In this document: one piece after another, positions 14,443 to 23,479 of the stretch
How the letters are laid out: every line of letters begins with the position of its first letter
How positions within the stretch are numbered: position 1 is the stretch's first letter
Assembly (NCBI GenBank): GCA_017617145.1
Contig: JAFZWX010000194.1
Location: 1 to 25,020, forward strand
Reading direction: 5' to 3'
Source: Treponema sp.
GTDB taxonomy: Bacteria > Spirochaetota > Spirochaetia > Treponematales > Treponemataceae
DNA: 25,020 nucleotides
Notes under the pieces: model-generated
The model's input: only the letters and a program-made list of their open reading frames with translations
Database searches by the model: none
What the model was told of the DNA's origin: nothing
Made by a program: the position numbers and the translations under genes

Positions 14443-15630
14443 ATGATTAGCAAAAATATAAAATCACTTGTAGAAAGTCCTTCTGCCGGTGTAATTCGTA
14501 AGATGTTTGAAGAAGGCGCTGTATTAAAACAAAAGTATGGTGCTGATAAAGTATATGATTTTAGTCTTGGAAATCCAGATTTAGATCCTCCACAGGCTGT
14601 TGTTGATGCAATAAAAGAATATGCACAGGATGTTTCGCATAACTGTCATGGTTATATGCCAAATGCCGGATATCCCGAAGCACGTCAGGCAATGGCTGAT
14701 AAATCTGCAAAAGAACAAGGTGTTGAAGTTCCTAAAGAATGTGTCGTTATGGCTGTAGGAGCTGCAGGCGCACTTAATTCAACTTTAAAAGCACTTTTGA
14801 ATCCTTGTGATGAAGTTATTGTTCCATGCCCATATTTTACAGAATACGATCACTACATACATAATCATGGTGGAGAAATTATTCGTGTAAAAACAAAAGC
14901 AGATTTTGGACTTGCTCCTGAAACAATAAAGGCTGCTCTTAATGAAAAAACTGCAGCAATTATAATAAACTCACCTAATAATCCAAGCGGACGCATTTAT
15001 ACAGATGAAGAAATACAGGAAGTTGTAGATGTTTTAAAAGAACACGGACAAAAGACAGGCAGATATCCATATTTAATCTGTGATGAGCCTTATAGAGCAA
15101 TTACTTATGGCAAAAAGGTTGCTTCTGTGTTCCCAAAATATGAATATTCTGTTGTAGTAACTAGTTTTGCAAAAAATTTAAGTGTACCAGGGGAACGAAT
15201 TGGATACATTTGTGTAAATCCGGCAAACCCTGAAAGCAAGGATTTTATTGCAGCTGCGATATTTGCAACAAGAGTACTGGGGTTTGTAAATGCACCGGCT
15301 TTTTTCCAAAAGGTTATAACAAAAGCCTGGGATTGCGAATGCGATTATTCTCTTTATGAAAAACGCCGCAATGAACTTATTGATGTAATGGATTTCGCAG
15401 GACTTGAATATGCTATGCCGGAAGGAGCTTTTTATCTTTTTGTAAAGGTTCCGCAAGGCTGGAATGATAATGATCTTGCATTTACAAATCATTTAAAAAA
15501 TTACAATATTCTTTGTGCTCCGGGTTCTGCTTTTGGTGGTCCAGGCTGGTTCCGCATTGCCTATTGTGTTTCGGAGCAGACTATTATAAACAGTAAGCAG
15601 GCATTTTATGATGCCGTACATAACAAATAA
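14443..15630 (+). CDS. PLP-dependent class I aminotransferase (aspartate aminotransferase-like)
   Basis: A 395-residue fold-type I aminotransferase. Family features are DFSLGNPDLDPP near the N terminus and HGYMPNAGYPEARQAMA. NSPNNPSGRIY (166-176) has the Asn that contacts PLP, and LICDEPYR has Asp214 and Tyr217. The PLP lysine Lys244 is in TSFAKNLSVPGERIGY, and an arginine in GPGWFRIAYC near the C terminus should bind the substrate carboxylate. The amino-acid substrate (aspartate, alanine or aromatic) cannot be fixed from sequence. No Shine-Dalgarno sequence precedes the ATG, and a strong promoter is placed for an almost leaderless mRNA. glgA starts 12 nt after the stop, so the two are very likely co-transcribed. 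Confidence 0.9.
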   Translation: MISKNIKSLVESPSAGVIRKMFEEGAVLKQKYGADKVYDFSLGNPDLDPPQAVVDAIKEYAQDVSHNCHGYMPNAGYPEARQAMADKSAKEQGVEVPKECVVMAVGAAGALNSTLKALLNPCDEVIVPCPYFTEYDHYIHNHGGEIIRVKTKADFGLAPETIKAALNEKTAAIIINSPNNPSGRIYTDEEIQEVVDVLKEHGQKTGRYPYLICDEPYRAITYGKKVASVFPKYEYSVVVTSFAKNLSVPGERIGYICVNPANPESKDFIAAAIFATRVLGFVNAPAFFQKVITKAWDCECDYSLYEKRRNELIDVMDFAGLEYAMPEGAFYLFVKVPQGWNDNDLAFTNHLKNYNILCAPGSAFGGPGWFRIAYCVSEQTIINSKQAFYDAVHNK

Positions 15631-15642
15631 ACGAGGTGTCCT

Positions 15643-17133
15643 ATGAAAATTTTAATGGTAACTTCAGAAACTGTTCCTTTTGCCAAAACAGGCGGACTTG
15701 CAGATGCTGTATCTGCTCTAGCAATTAATTTACGCAAGCAGGGCCATGATGTAAAAATTGTCATGCCTCGATATTATAAAATTGACCGCTCAAAGCTTAA
15801 GGCAATTGATGAACCCGTAGCTGTTGCTGCCGGTACAATTGAAACCTGGGTAAAGTTTTACGAAGCACCATTACCAAATACCGATATTCCTGTTTATTTT
15901 ATTGATCATGAGCAGGCTTTTGGCCGCGATGGAATTTATGGAACAAAAGCAGAGCCTGATTTCCACGATAATCCATATCGTTCTGCAGTTTTATGTCACG
16001 GTGCATTCCAGTTATGTCGTTTTTTGGGCTGGTATCCGGATATAATGCATGCACATGACTGGTTCTGTGCTTTGGTTCCGGTTCTTTTAAAGCATGTCTG
16101 CCGAAACGGATATTTTGCTCATACTGCAAGTGTTTTTACAATTCATAATTTAGGTTATCAGGGCTGGTATCCAAAAGATTCATTCCCGGCACTTGGAATT
16201 GACTGGAATCTTTATCATGGGGCAGGTCTGGAAAGAAACGGCAGTATTAATCTTTTACAGTCTGCTATTTCCTGTGCCGATATGATTACAACAGTTTCGC
16301 CAACTTATGCAGGTGAAATGCAGACAATGGAAGGCGGATTTGGTCTGGACGGACTTTTACGCGTTCGTTCCGATTGTGTTCGCGGTGTATTAAACGGTTG
16401 TGACCTTGAAACCTGGAATCCTAAAAAAGATAAACTTCTTCCCAAAAATTTTGATTATAAAGATATGTCTGGAAAAGCAGTTTGTAAAGCCGCTCTTCAA
16501 AAAAGAATGGGACTTCCTGTAAAACCAGATGTACCTCTTATTGGAATTGTAACTCGTCTTGCAGAACAAAAGGGTATTGCAGAAGTATTTGCACCTACTT
16601 ACGGTTCCATTTTTGCAATGTGTGTGAATATGGATATTCAATTTGCAATTCTTGGAAGCGGTGAAAAATGGTGTGAAGATGAAATAAACGAACTTCAGTC
16701 AAAACTGCCGAATCTGCGTGCTTACATTGGTTATGACGAAAGCCTTAGCCATTTAATTGAAGCTGGCTCAGACTTTTTCTTAATGCCAAGCCGCTACGAA
16801 CCATGCGGATTAAACCAGATGTATTCAATGCTATATGGAACACTACCTATTGTTAGACGAACCGGCGGACTTGCAGATACAGTTGAACAATACAACGAGT
16901 TTAATGGTGATGGTACAGGCTTCTTGTTTGATTCACTAACACCAGGGGCTATTTACGATACAGTAGGCTGGGCAGTTTATGCATACTACAACAAAAAAGA
17001 CCACATTAAAAAGATGCAGCAACGCGGTATGCAAAAAGATTTCAGCTGGGATCGTTCAGTTGACGGCTACATGGGAGTCTACAGCGAAGCCCTCATGCGC
17101 GGTTGTGGTATTAATACAGCTGATTGGAAATAA
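15643..17133 (+). CDS. glgA: Glycogen synthase (ADP-glucose, GT5 family)
   Basis: Transfers glucose from ADP-glucose to growing glycogen. Its 496 residues are slightly longer than the usual 475-480. The N-terminal Rossmann domain has the ADP-glucose binding KTGGLADAV motif (15-23) and an HAHDWFCALVPVLL segment; FTIHNLGYQGWYP follows. The C-terminal domain has GIVTRLAEQKGI, the catalytic region SRYEPCGLNQMYSMLYGTLPIVRRTGGLADTV, and ends in a tryptophan-containing helix. GAGGTG (15633-15638) is the ribosome-binding site. No other glg genes are adjacent. A pair of REP-like palindromes starts 1 nt after the stop and may stabilise or end the transcript. Confidence 0.95.
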   Translation: MKILMVTSETVPFAKTGGLADAVSALAINLRKQGHDVKIVMPRYYKIDRSKLKAIDEPVAVAAGTIETWVKFYEAPLPNTDIPVYFIDHEQAFGRDGIYGTKAEPDFHDNPYRSAVLCHGAFQLCRFLGWYPDIMHAHDWFCALVPVLLKHVCRNGYFAHTASVFTIHNLGYQGWYPKDSFPALGIDWNLYHGAGLERNGSINLLQSAISCADMITTVSPTYAGEMQTMEGGFGLDGLLRVRSDCVRGVLNGCDLETWNPKKDKLLPKNFDYKDMSGKAVCKAALQKRMGLPVKPDVPLIGIVTRLAEQKGIAEVFAPTYGSIFAMCVNMDIQFAILGSGEKWCEDEINELQSKLPNLRAYIGYDESLSHLIEAGSDFFLMPSRYEPCGLNQMYSMLYGTLPIVRRTGGLADTVEQYNEFNGDGTGFLFDSLTPGAIYDTVGWAVYAYYNKKDHIKKMQQRGMQKDFSWDRSVDGYMGVYSEALMRGCGINTADWK

Positions 17134-17134
17134 G

Positions 17135-17195
17135 AGATTCCCGGGGCAAGCCCGGGAATGACACACTGTCATTGTCGGGCTTGACCCGACAATCT
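17135..17195. repeat. Inverted pair of 28-nt REP-like palindromes (pair 2)
   Basis: Unit 17135-17162 (reverse) starts AGATTCCCGGGG and ends CCCGGGAATGAC. Unit 17168-17195 (forward) starts GTCATTGTCGGG, has CTTGA in the loop and ends CCCGACAATCT. Only 5 nt separate them, and they fill the whole gap between the convergent glgA and beta-propeller genes. The stems differ between units but remain paired. They may act as a shared transcription end. Confidence 0.87.
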
Positions 17196-17199
17196 GTCT

Positions 17200-19134
17200 T
17201 TAAAATTCATACCACTGTTCATCGGTGGTAAGGTACCAGTCTGCAATAAGACTCGCATTATTTGAACTGCACCACGAAATAGAACCATTGTCATTCAAAA
17301 TAATAACTCTGCTGCCGTTTTGAGCAACACTCTTTGGAATAGATGCTGAACGGTTGTAAGAGGAATTTTTCTTGGTTGTCATATTATAATAATAAAGCTT
17401 ATTCTTACCAATATTCGTATACAAAAGGTTACCATAAATGTATGTAAATGCCTCGGAATCTTCTTCTGCAAATTTCAAAAGATTTGTCGGTTTGCCTGTT
17501 GCAGTATTATACGAATATACATAAGTTTCCTGAACATTTTCATTTGACTGAAGAACTATACCGTAAATTATATGTCCATCGGTACTCAGACCAAAAGAAA
17601 CATTTCCTTTTAGCGAAAGAGGTACAGTTTCATAAGTATCGGGATTTACACTAATAAGCGGAACCTGTGGATTTGAAGCCGCCGATTTTGCAATATACAG
17701 TTTTCCATCATCACACAAAACTGCATCCTGAATACCAGTTCCTGAATAAACTTCTTTAAAGCTTTTATTTGTAAAATCATAAAGATTAATCAGCGAACCA
17801 CTTTCTATTTCAACAAGATAATTTTTTTCTCCAATTTTCCCAAGCCTTAAATTCTGAATATTTCCTGTAGGAGTAAACAGGGTAGTACGTGTTTTTGTAT
17901 TCAAGTTTACGAGTTCAACTTTTTCGCGCGTTGTTTCTGACCACAGAATAACATTGTTTTCGTCATAATTAATGATACGGGTTTGACCTTCAGAACTTAT
18001 AATTTTGTTTACAACACCAGAATCATAAGATGATTTAAATATTGCTTTGTCTGTAAGAAAATAAAAATCAGTTGGAGCTTCACACATATCATAAATTTTT
18101 GCATATGTATTCTGAGTAATTTCTGTCATGTTAGTAGTAGTGATTGAAGGATCTGTATCTACCTTATATACCGAGCCTGTTTTACTTCCAAGAAGAATTT
18201 CGGTGTAATTTTTTATTCCGCTGTTTATAGCAGCATTTCCTCGAGGACCTCTAAATGATTTTACAATACGTGGATTAGATACTTTACCACCATCCATGTT
18301 TTCGAGCATTTTAAGGTCATAATTATTCTTGCCGTCATATTCCAGATAATAAAGATTTGTATCTTTGTAAGTTGAAAGAATAAGCGGATTCTGCGATTTT
18401 ATAGAAGTTATGGCTGTTCCTTTATATGCATTAATAATATAAATTGTATTATCTTTTACACCTGCTAAGAATTTATTGTCGTTATAAAGAAGTGTCTGAC
18501 TCAAACCTTGAGTAATAGTAAACTTTTCTTTAAGCTGGCCTGTCTGCATGTTGTAATACGAAAGATTTCCTGCAGGCGAATAGAAAACAGCTGTCTTTTC
18601 AGTATCGCTTGTATGTACGTAATTTACAATTCCTGTATTTGCTTTGATTTTGTTAATTTTTGACCAGGAGGATGTGTTGTAAAATTCAACACCATCTACT
18701 GAAGCAGTTCCAACAATAAGGTAAGTTCCTTTAGCAGAAAATTCAAGTGAAGTAATTGAATCTTTATATCGCCAGAATTTTTTTCTGGTTAAACTTCGCC
18801 AGTCCCATACACTTACTTTATTTACAGAACCGCCATCGCTTTCGTAAACTGCAACAAGATTTCCATTTGGCGAAACTGCTATCATTTTAATTCCTACATC
18901 TGAAATCTGATAGTGTTCACCTTCGTTATTTTCATTCCATTTAATTAAAAAGCCGTCATCGCCTGCAGTAAAATATTCAAAATCGCTGCCTGTTTTGTAT
19001 GGAACAGAACGAACTGCTGTTATTTGTGCCTGATGCGACTGTGTAGAAATATGAGTGTCTGCAAATAAAGCAGTAGTACTATAAAAGAACACTGCTGTAA
19101 AAAAATATATAAATGCAAAATAATTCTTTTTCAT
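17200..19134 (-). CDS. Exported WD40-like beta-propeller protein
   Basis: A 644-residue protein with a signal peptide (FAFIYFFTAVFFYSTTALFA, likely cut after Ala25) and then repeated beta-strand units. WD-like repeats are visible early: HQAQITAV...FTAGDDGFLIKWN (about 34-69), IAVSPNGNLVAVYES...VSVWDW (about 84-113) and ITSLEFSAKGTYLIVGTAS...VEFYN. Later repeats are more diverged, in a pattern that could make two propellers. No catalytic motif was recognised, so a binding or scaffolding role outside the cytoplasm is the most that can be inferred. Its ATG overlaps the rseP stop by 4 nt (ATGA), which suggests translational coupling to the membrane protease. It is the last gene of the operon. Confidence 0.82.
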   Translation of the reverse strand: MKKNYFAFIYFFTAVFFYSTTALFADTHISTQSHQAQITAVRSVPYKTGSDFEYFTAGDDGFLIKWNENNEGEHYQISDVGIKMIAVSPNGNLVAVYESDGGSVNKVSVWDWRSLTRKKFWRYKDSITSLEFSAKGTYLIVGTASVDGVEFYNTSSWSKINKIKANTGIVNYVHTSDTEKTAVFYSPAGNLSYYNMQTGQLKEKFTITQGLSQTLLYNDNKFLAGVKDNTIYIINAYKGTAITSIKSQNPLILSTYKDTNLYYLEYDGKNNYDLKMLENMDGGKVSNPRIVKSFRGPRGNAAINSGIKNYTEILLGSKTGSVYKVDTDPSITTTNMTEITQNTYAKIYDMCEAPTDFYFLTDKAIFKSSYDSGVVNKIISSEGQTRIINYDENNVILWSETTREKVELVNLNTKTRTTLFTPTGNIQNLRLGKIGEKNYLVEIESGSLINLYDFTNKSFKEVYSGTGIQDAVLCDDGKLYIAKSAASNPQVPLISVNPDTYETVPLSLKGNVSFGLSTDGHIIYGIVLQSNENVQETYVYSYNTATGKPTNLLKFAEEDSEAFTYIYGNLLYTNIGKNKLYYYNMTTKKNSSYNRSASIPKSVAQNGSRVIILNDNGSISWCSSNNASLIADWYLTTDEQWYEF

Positions 19135-20255
19135 TTTAATTTAGCTCCGGAAATAAAATAATTTATATCACCGATTAATCCTATTATAAACAAAATTGCA
19201 ATAAATGCAAAACCAATAAATGAAATGCGGTATTGAACTTTTGGAGAAACTTTTTTACGGATTATAGTTTCAATCACAGCTATAAGAATCAATCCTCCGT
19301 CAAGAACTGGAATCGGAAGAAGATTCATTATAAAAAGAGAAATGCTTATTACAGCCATAAGATTTGCAAGACTGATAAAACCAGTTTTAAAACCTTCCGA
19401 AAATCCTTCTTGTGCAGTTGTTCCAAGCATGTCTGTAATGCGCGCAGGCCCCCCCACAGCATTTTTAAGATCAACTCCTTTAAATAAAATTGCAATGCTT
19501 TTAAAAGTTAATCCAATATATTCAAAGGTATCCAAAAATCCGTGACCAATTGCTTCAAAAAAGTTGTAATCGGGTGTGCTTCGTTCAAGCAGGCTTTGTG
19601 TATCGGCTGCAACACCAATTTTTCCTGTTCCTGTTTCTTTGTCCATATCGGAATGAACATAAAAAGCAAGTTCTACACCGTTTCGTATTACATAAATCAT
19701 AAGGTCTTCATCAGGTCGTATAGAAACTTCTTCTATAATTTCACTGAAATCTGAAATTTCTTTATTGTTAATACTTATAATTTCATCACCGGTTAGAAGA
19801 CCGCCTCTTCTTGCTGCAGTAGAACTGTTTTCATACAATTCATCTGCAAGAATGATTTTATTTGAATAGGAATAATAATTATAACCAATTCCATTAATCA
19901 TTGAGAAACAAAAGATGGCAAATATTAAATTAAAAAAAGGTCCTGCAAAGCCTATTGCCGCACGTTTCATAGGATGAACGCCATAAAGGGAATCGGGTTC
20001 GCCGTTTACTTCTTTAAGACCTTTATCCATGGCTTCTCTAAATTCATTTTCTCCTTTCATGCCGCAGTAGCCGCCAAGAGGAATTAAAGAAAGTCTGTAG
20101 TCTGTACCTTTTACTGTACGATGAAGTAGGATTGGTCCAAAACCAATAGAAAAAGATTCGACCTTTACACCAAAAAGCTTTGCTGCCAGAAAGTGTCCGA
20201 ATTCATGAAACAGAATTAAAAAGAAGAGACAAAGAATTCCATAAAGCCATTTCAT
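19131..20255 (-). CDS. rseP: RIP metalloprotease RseP (site-2 protease)
   Basis: An intramembrane zinc protease that cuts transmembrane segments of regulators and leftover signal peptides. Its 374 residues are shorter than the E. coli enzyme (about 450), consistent with one PDZ domain rather than two. The zinc motif HEFGH is at 17-21 in the first membrane segment. A PDZ region follows the second hydrophobic segment (GLLTGDEIISINNKEISDFSEII and on). The third active-site motif is NLLPIPVLDGG near the C terminus. The start overlaps the dxr stop by 4 nt, and the stop overlaps the beta-propeller start. The order dxr-rseP is common in bacteria. Confidence 0.94.
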   Translation of the reverse strand: MKWLYGILCLFFLILFHEFGHFLAAKLFGVKVESFSIGFGPILLHRTVKGTDYRLSLIPLGGYCGMKGENEFREAMDKGLKEVNGEPDSLYGVHPMKRAAIGFAGPFFNLIFAIFCFSMINGIGYNYYSYSNKIILADELYENSSTAARRGGLLTGDEIISINNKEISDFSEIIEEVSIRPDEDLMIYVIRNGVELAFYVHSDMDKETGTGKIGVAADTQSLLERSTPDYNFFEAIGHGFLDTFEYIGLTFKSIAILFKGVDLKNAVGGPARITDMLGTTAQEGFSEGFKTGFISLANLMAVISISLFIMNLLPIPVLDGGLILIAVIETIIRKKVSPKVQYRISFIGFAFIAILFIIGLIGDINYFISGAKLK

Positions 20256-21340
20256 ATGAGCTCCGCTGTATATTTTCTGGCTTCGTCATCTGCTGCAAAA
20301 ACATCATCAAACGATTTTATTTTGTGATTCCAGTTTTTGTCTAATACAGAACGAACAACTCTCGAAATTGCCTGGAAAGAAATTTTTTCTTGGAGGAATG
20401 CATTTACAGCAACCTCATTTGCCGCATTAAATGCAATAGGGTAGGCTTTGCCAAATTTAACACATTCAAAAGCGTAGCTAAGCATTGGGAAATCCTGCAT
20501 GCGCGGCTTAAAGAAAGTCATTGTTTTATCAAATAAATCAAATGGTTCAAGATAATTTTCACGGTTTTGCGGCCAGGTGAGTGCATTCAAAATAGGATGC
20601 TTCATATCTGGTTCAGAAATCTGAGCATATAGCATACCATCATTTGTGCGCACAAGCGAATGAATAAGACTTTGCGGATGAACAACAACTTCTATATTAT
20701 CAGAAGATACATCAAACAATTTTGCAGCTTCAATAACTTCAAGTCCTTTGTTAGCAAGAGTAGCAGAATCTATCGTAATCTTTTTACCCATTTGCCAGGT
20801 CGGATGATTCAATGCCTGTTCAATTGTTACCTGTTCAAGTTCATCTTTTGTAAGGGTTCTGAAAGGACCACCACTAGCAGTAATTATTATTTTAGAAATA
20901 TTTTCTTTTCCTATTTTTTCAGATAAACAAAAAATTGCTGAGTGTTCAGAATCTACAGGAATGATTTTTACAGATTTATCATAGGCAAGTTCTTTGATTA
21001 AATCTCCTGCCATAACAATTGTTTCTTTGTTAGCAAGTGCAAGATTAAGACCATTTTCAAGCATGATTTTTGATGGGAGTAATCCTGCTGCTCCAGAAAT
21101 ACCATTTACAACAATATCAGGTTTTGATTCTTCAATTAGTTTTTCAAATGCTTCTTGAGAATTATTCTCACTTGTTAACAAATATGGACACTTAGCACTT
21201 TCTGCAATTGCCATAAGCTTGTCTTTGTTTGAATGAGCCTGTACACCACAAAGTTTGAAATCTTCGGGCATATATTTGATGATGTTTAATGTATTTGTTC
21301 CAATTGAGCCGGTACAGCCTAAAACTAAAACTCGTTTCAT
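20252..21340 (-). CDS. dxr: 1-deoxy-D-xylulose-5-phosphate reductoisomerase
   Basis: NADPH-dependent enzyme that makes 2-C-methyl-D-erythritol 4-phosphate, the committed step of the non-mevalonate isoprenoid pathway. Its 362 residues are slightly shorter than usual. The NADPH-binding loop is LGCTGSIGTNTL (7-18). VDSEHSAIFCL holds metal-ligand acidic residues, followed by ITASGGPFR and HPTWQMGKKITIDSATLANKGLEVIEA, and the HPQSLIHSLV block follows. The start overlaps the cdsA stop by 4 nt. With uppS in the same operon, the pathway feeds the undecaprenyl carrier of cell-wall synthesis. Confidence 0.96.
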   Translation of the reverse strand: MKRVLVLGCTGSIGTNTLNIIKYMPEDFKLCGVQAHSNKDKLMAIAESAKCPYLLTSENNSQEAFEKLIEESKPDIVVNGISGAAGLLPSKIMLENGLNLALANKETIVMAGDLIKELAYDKSVKIIPVDSEHSAIFCLSEKIGKENISKIIITASGGPFRTLTKDELEQVTIEQALNHPTWQMGKKITIDSATLANKGLEVIEAAKLFDVSSDNIEVVVHPQSLIHSLVRTNDGMLYAQISEPDMKHPILNALTWPQNRENYLEPFDLFDKTMTFFKPRMQDFPMLSYAFECVKFGKAYPIAFNAANEVAVNAFLQEKISFQAISRVVRSVLDKNWNHKIKSFDDVFAADDEARKYTAELI

Positions 21341-22188
21341 ATTTTTGCAGTAAGGAATAAAAAGTGTATTCCGATGTAGAAAATCGGAGCACCAAGAATT
21401 AAAGAATCAAGACAGTCAAGAAGACCTCCTCGTCCAGGAATAATAGTTCCGCTGTCTTTTACACCAAACGAACGCTTGAAAACTGATTCAATAAGATCTC
21501 CAATAATTGCGGCAAGTGAAGTACCAAAGCTAACAAGTACAATTTTCCAGATTGAGCCGAAGAAAACTGTAGGAAAAATGAATTTAAATACTATTCCGCA
21601 TGCAATTGCAGTAATAATTCCTCCAAAAAATCCTACAATACTTTTATTTGGACTTGCCTTAAAAAAACCTCTTGTCGATTTACCGAATAAAACACCAAAA
21701 AACCAGGCGCCTGAGTCTGTCATAAAAACAAGAATAAAATATAAATAAAGAAAAATTGAAGCATTCTCTTTTATTGCTGTCATACGGGTTATAAAAGTAA
21801 TCATAAAACCACAATAAAAAAGAATAAGAACAGTAATTGCTATTTTCACTACAGATTGTTCAAAATCTTTTGCTATTAATGATTCCGCACCCATAAAAAG
21901 GAATATTTCAAGAACTAAAAACCACGACAAATTTGAAAAATCCATGTCGATAAGAATTGAATTATACGCCAGGAATGGTAAAAGGGCTGTAAGTATAATG
22001 ACAATTGTTTTGGGAAACATTTTGAATTTTAGTTTCGCCATGTTGTAGAATTCATGAGCCGCAAAAGCAGAAGCAAAAATAGCCAGAATATTAAGAGCAA
22101 TATGATTGTAATAATCAAGTGTGGTAATTCCAATAATTATTGGAATACCAATGAAAAATACAAGAAGTCTTTTTGCTACTTTATTCAT
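21337..22188 (-). CDS. cdsA: Phosphatidate cytidylyltransferase
   Basis: A polytopic membrane enzyme that makes CDP-diacylglycerol from phosphatidate and CTP for phospholipid synthesis. Its 283 residues have about seven or eight hydrophobic segments. The C-terminal signature is present as SVFKRSFGVKDSGTIIPG at 235-252, then RGGLLDCLDS. The spacing fits the family pattern, but the usual histidine of PGHGG is Arg253 and the usual arginine of DR is Cys259. The KR, KD and both later aspartates are kept. The start has AGGTAG 6 nt upstream and lies 10 nt after the uppS stop. The identification is secure from signature and context. Confidence 0.93.
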   Translation of the reverse strand: MNKVAKRLLVFFIGIPIIIGITTLDYYNHIALNILAIFASAFAAHEFYNMAKLKFKMFPKTIVIILTALLPFLAYNSILIDMDFSNLSWFLVLEIFLFMGAESLIAKDFEQSVVKIAITVLILFYCGFMITFITRMTAIKENASIFLYLYFILVFMTDSGAWFFGVLFGKSTRGFFKASPNKSIVGFFGGIITAIACGIVFKFIFPTVFFGSIWKIVLVSFGTSLAAIIGDLIESVFKRSFGVKDSGTIIPGRGGLLDCLDSLILGAPIFYIGIHFLFLTAKI

Positions 22189-22198
22189 ATTCTACCTG

Positions 22199-22915
22199 TT
22201 ATTTCTTCGAAGCTTTTTCGGCGCCGAACCTTCTGTTTCTTTTTTGAAACTCCTCTATATTACCATAAAACTCATCTATTGTGTAGTCCGGCCAAAGAGT
22301 ATCTATATAAATCTGTTCTGCATAAGGAATATGCCACAGTAAAAAATTGCTTAGTCGTTTTTCGCCGCCTGTGCGGATTAGTAAATCAACATCAGGACTT
22401 TCGGGCATATCAAGTGATTTTGATATTAATTCTTCTGTAATATCTTCTTCACTTGTGCCGTTTTTTATTATTTTTTTGATTCCGCGGATAAGTTCATCTC
22501 TGCCACCATAATTGATTGCAAGATTTAAAGTCATTCCGTCAAAATTCTTCGTGTCTTCAACTGCTTCAGTAATGTCGTTTTTTATTGAAGGCGGTAAAGC
22601 ATTTAAATCGCCAATGTGATGAAGCTTTATACCGTTTTCTGTATAAAAATCAAGTTCCTGCTTAAGATGTGTATGAATAAGATTCATTAAAAATCCTACT
22701 TCTTTTTCTGTTCGTTTCCAGTTTTCTGTTGAAAAAATATAAAGTGTAAGATATTTAATTCCTAGATCAGAAGCGGCTTTTACAATAGCTTTTACTGTAT
22801 GAAGCCCTTTATCGTGACCTGCTGTTCGCGGGAGTTTTCGTTGAGTTGCCCATCTTCCGTTTCCGTCCATAGTAATGGCAACATGAAGCGGAAGATTTTG
22901 TTTATCCAAAGACAC
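22199..22915 (-). CDS. uppS: Undecaprenyl (polyprenyl) diphosphate synthase
   Basis: A cis-prenyltransferase that extends farnesyl diphosphate with isopentenyl units to give the lipid carrier for peptidoglycan and surface glycans. It has 238 residues. The catalytic segment is HVAITMDGNGRWA with Asp17, followed by RTAGHDKG. LTLYIFSTENWKR and the closing DLLIRTGGEKRLSNFLLWHIPYAE block are typical. The start codon is GTG (complement of 22913-22915). Its first G is the last base of the frr TAG stop, a one-base overlap that implies re-initiation by ribosomes finishing frr. Confidence 0.95.
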   Translation of the reverse strand: MSLDKQNLPLHVAITMDGNGRWATQRKLPRTAGHDKGLHTVKAIVKAASDLGIKYLTLYIFSTENWKRTEKEVGFLMNLIHTHLKQELDFYTENGIKLHHIGDLNALPPSIKNDITEAVEDTKNFDGMTLNLAINYGGRDELIRGIKKIIKNGTSEEDITEELISKSLDMPESPDVDLLIRTGGEKRLSNFLLWHIPYAEQIYIDTLWPDYTIDEFYGNIEEFQKRNRRFGAEKASKK

Positions 22916-23457
22916 TAGTTCAGGATTTCCTTTTCTTTTGCATCGTAAATCTTGTTGATTTCGTCGATGTATTTGTCTGTAAGTTTCTGGAGCTTGTCTG
23001 TTTCGGTTTTAAGTCCGTCTTCTGTCAAAACTCCGTCCTTCTGCTGTTTTTTAAGGTCATCGTTACCATCGCGGCGGATATTGCGGATAGCAGTACGGCT
23101 GTTTTCGGCAATTGTCTTAGCCTGTTTTACAAGCTCCTTGCGGCGGTCTGCAGTAAGGGCAGGAATTGTAATGCGGATAACCTTTCCATCGTTAGAAGGA
23201 TTGAAACCAAGATCGGCAACCTGAATTGCTTTTTCGATTTCTGTAATAAGAGATTTATCAAACGGCTGAATGATTACAGAACGAGCTTCTGGAATCTGTA
23301 TTGTAGCCACCTGATTAAGCGGTGATTTAGTGCCGTAATAATCAACGCGAACCTTATCAAAAATAGCCGCATTAGCACGTCCAGTTCTAATAGCATTTAA
23401 TGAATCTTTTAATGAAGCAATAGTTTTCTCCATTCTCTCTTCTGTGTTTTCTGCCAT
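22915..23457 (-). CDS. frr: Ribosome recycling factor
   Basis: With elongation factor G this protein splits post-termination ribosomes. It has 180 residues from the second ATG; the family is usually about 185. Features are EERMEKTIASLKDSLNAIRTGRANAAIFDKVRVDYYGT at the N terminus, then the PLNQVATIQIPEARSVIIQPFDKS block and the basic helix RKELVKQAKTIAENSRTAIRNIRRD. Two in-frame ATGs lie at 23461-23463 and 23455-23457. AGGAG (complement of 23466-23470) is only 2 nt from the first but 8 nt from the second, so the second is preferred. The gene sits 103-109 nt after tsf, where many bacteria carry pyrH. Confidence 0.96.
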   Translation of the reverse strand: MAENTEERMEKTIASLKDSLNAIRTGRANAAIFDKVRVDYYGTKSPLNQVATIQIPEARSVIIQPFDKSLITEIEKAIQVADLGFNPSNDGKVIRITIPALTADRRKELVKQAKTIAENSRTAIRNIRRDGNDDLKKQQKDGVLTEDGLKTETDKLQKLTDKYIDEINKIYDAKEKEILN

Positions 23458-23465
23458 TGTCATTT

Positions 23466-23470
23466 CTCCT
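23466..23470 (-). promoter_or_regulatory. Ribosome-binding site fixing the frr start
   Basis: The complement reads AGGAG, with 8 nt to the ATG at 23455-23457 and 2 nt to the ATG at 23461-23463. The spacing favours the downstream start. Confidence 0.65.
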
Positions 23471-23479
23471 TTGTGTATA

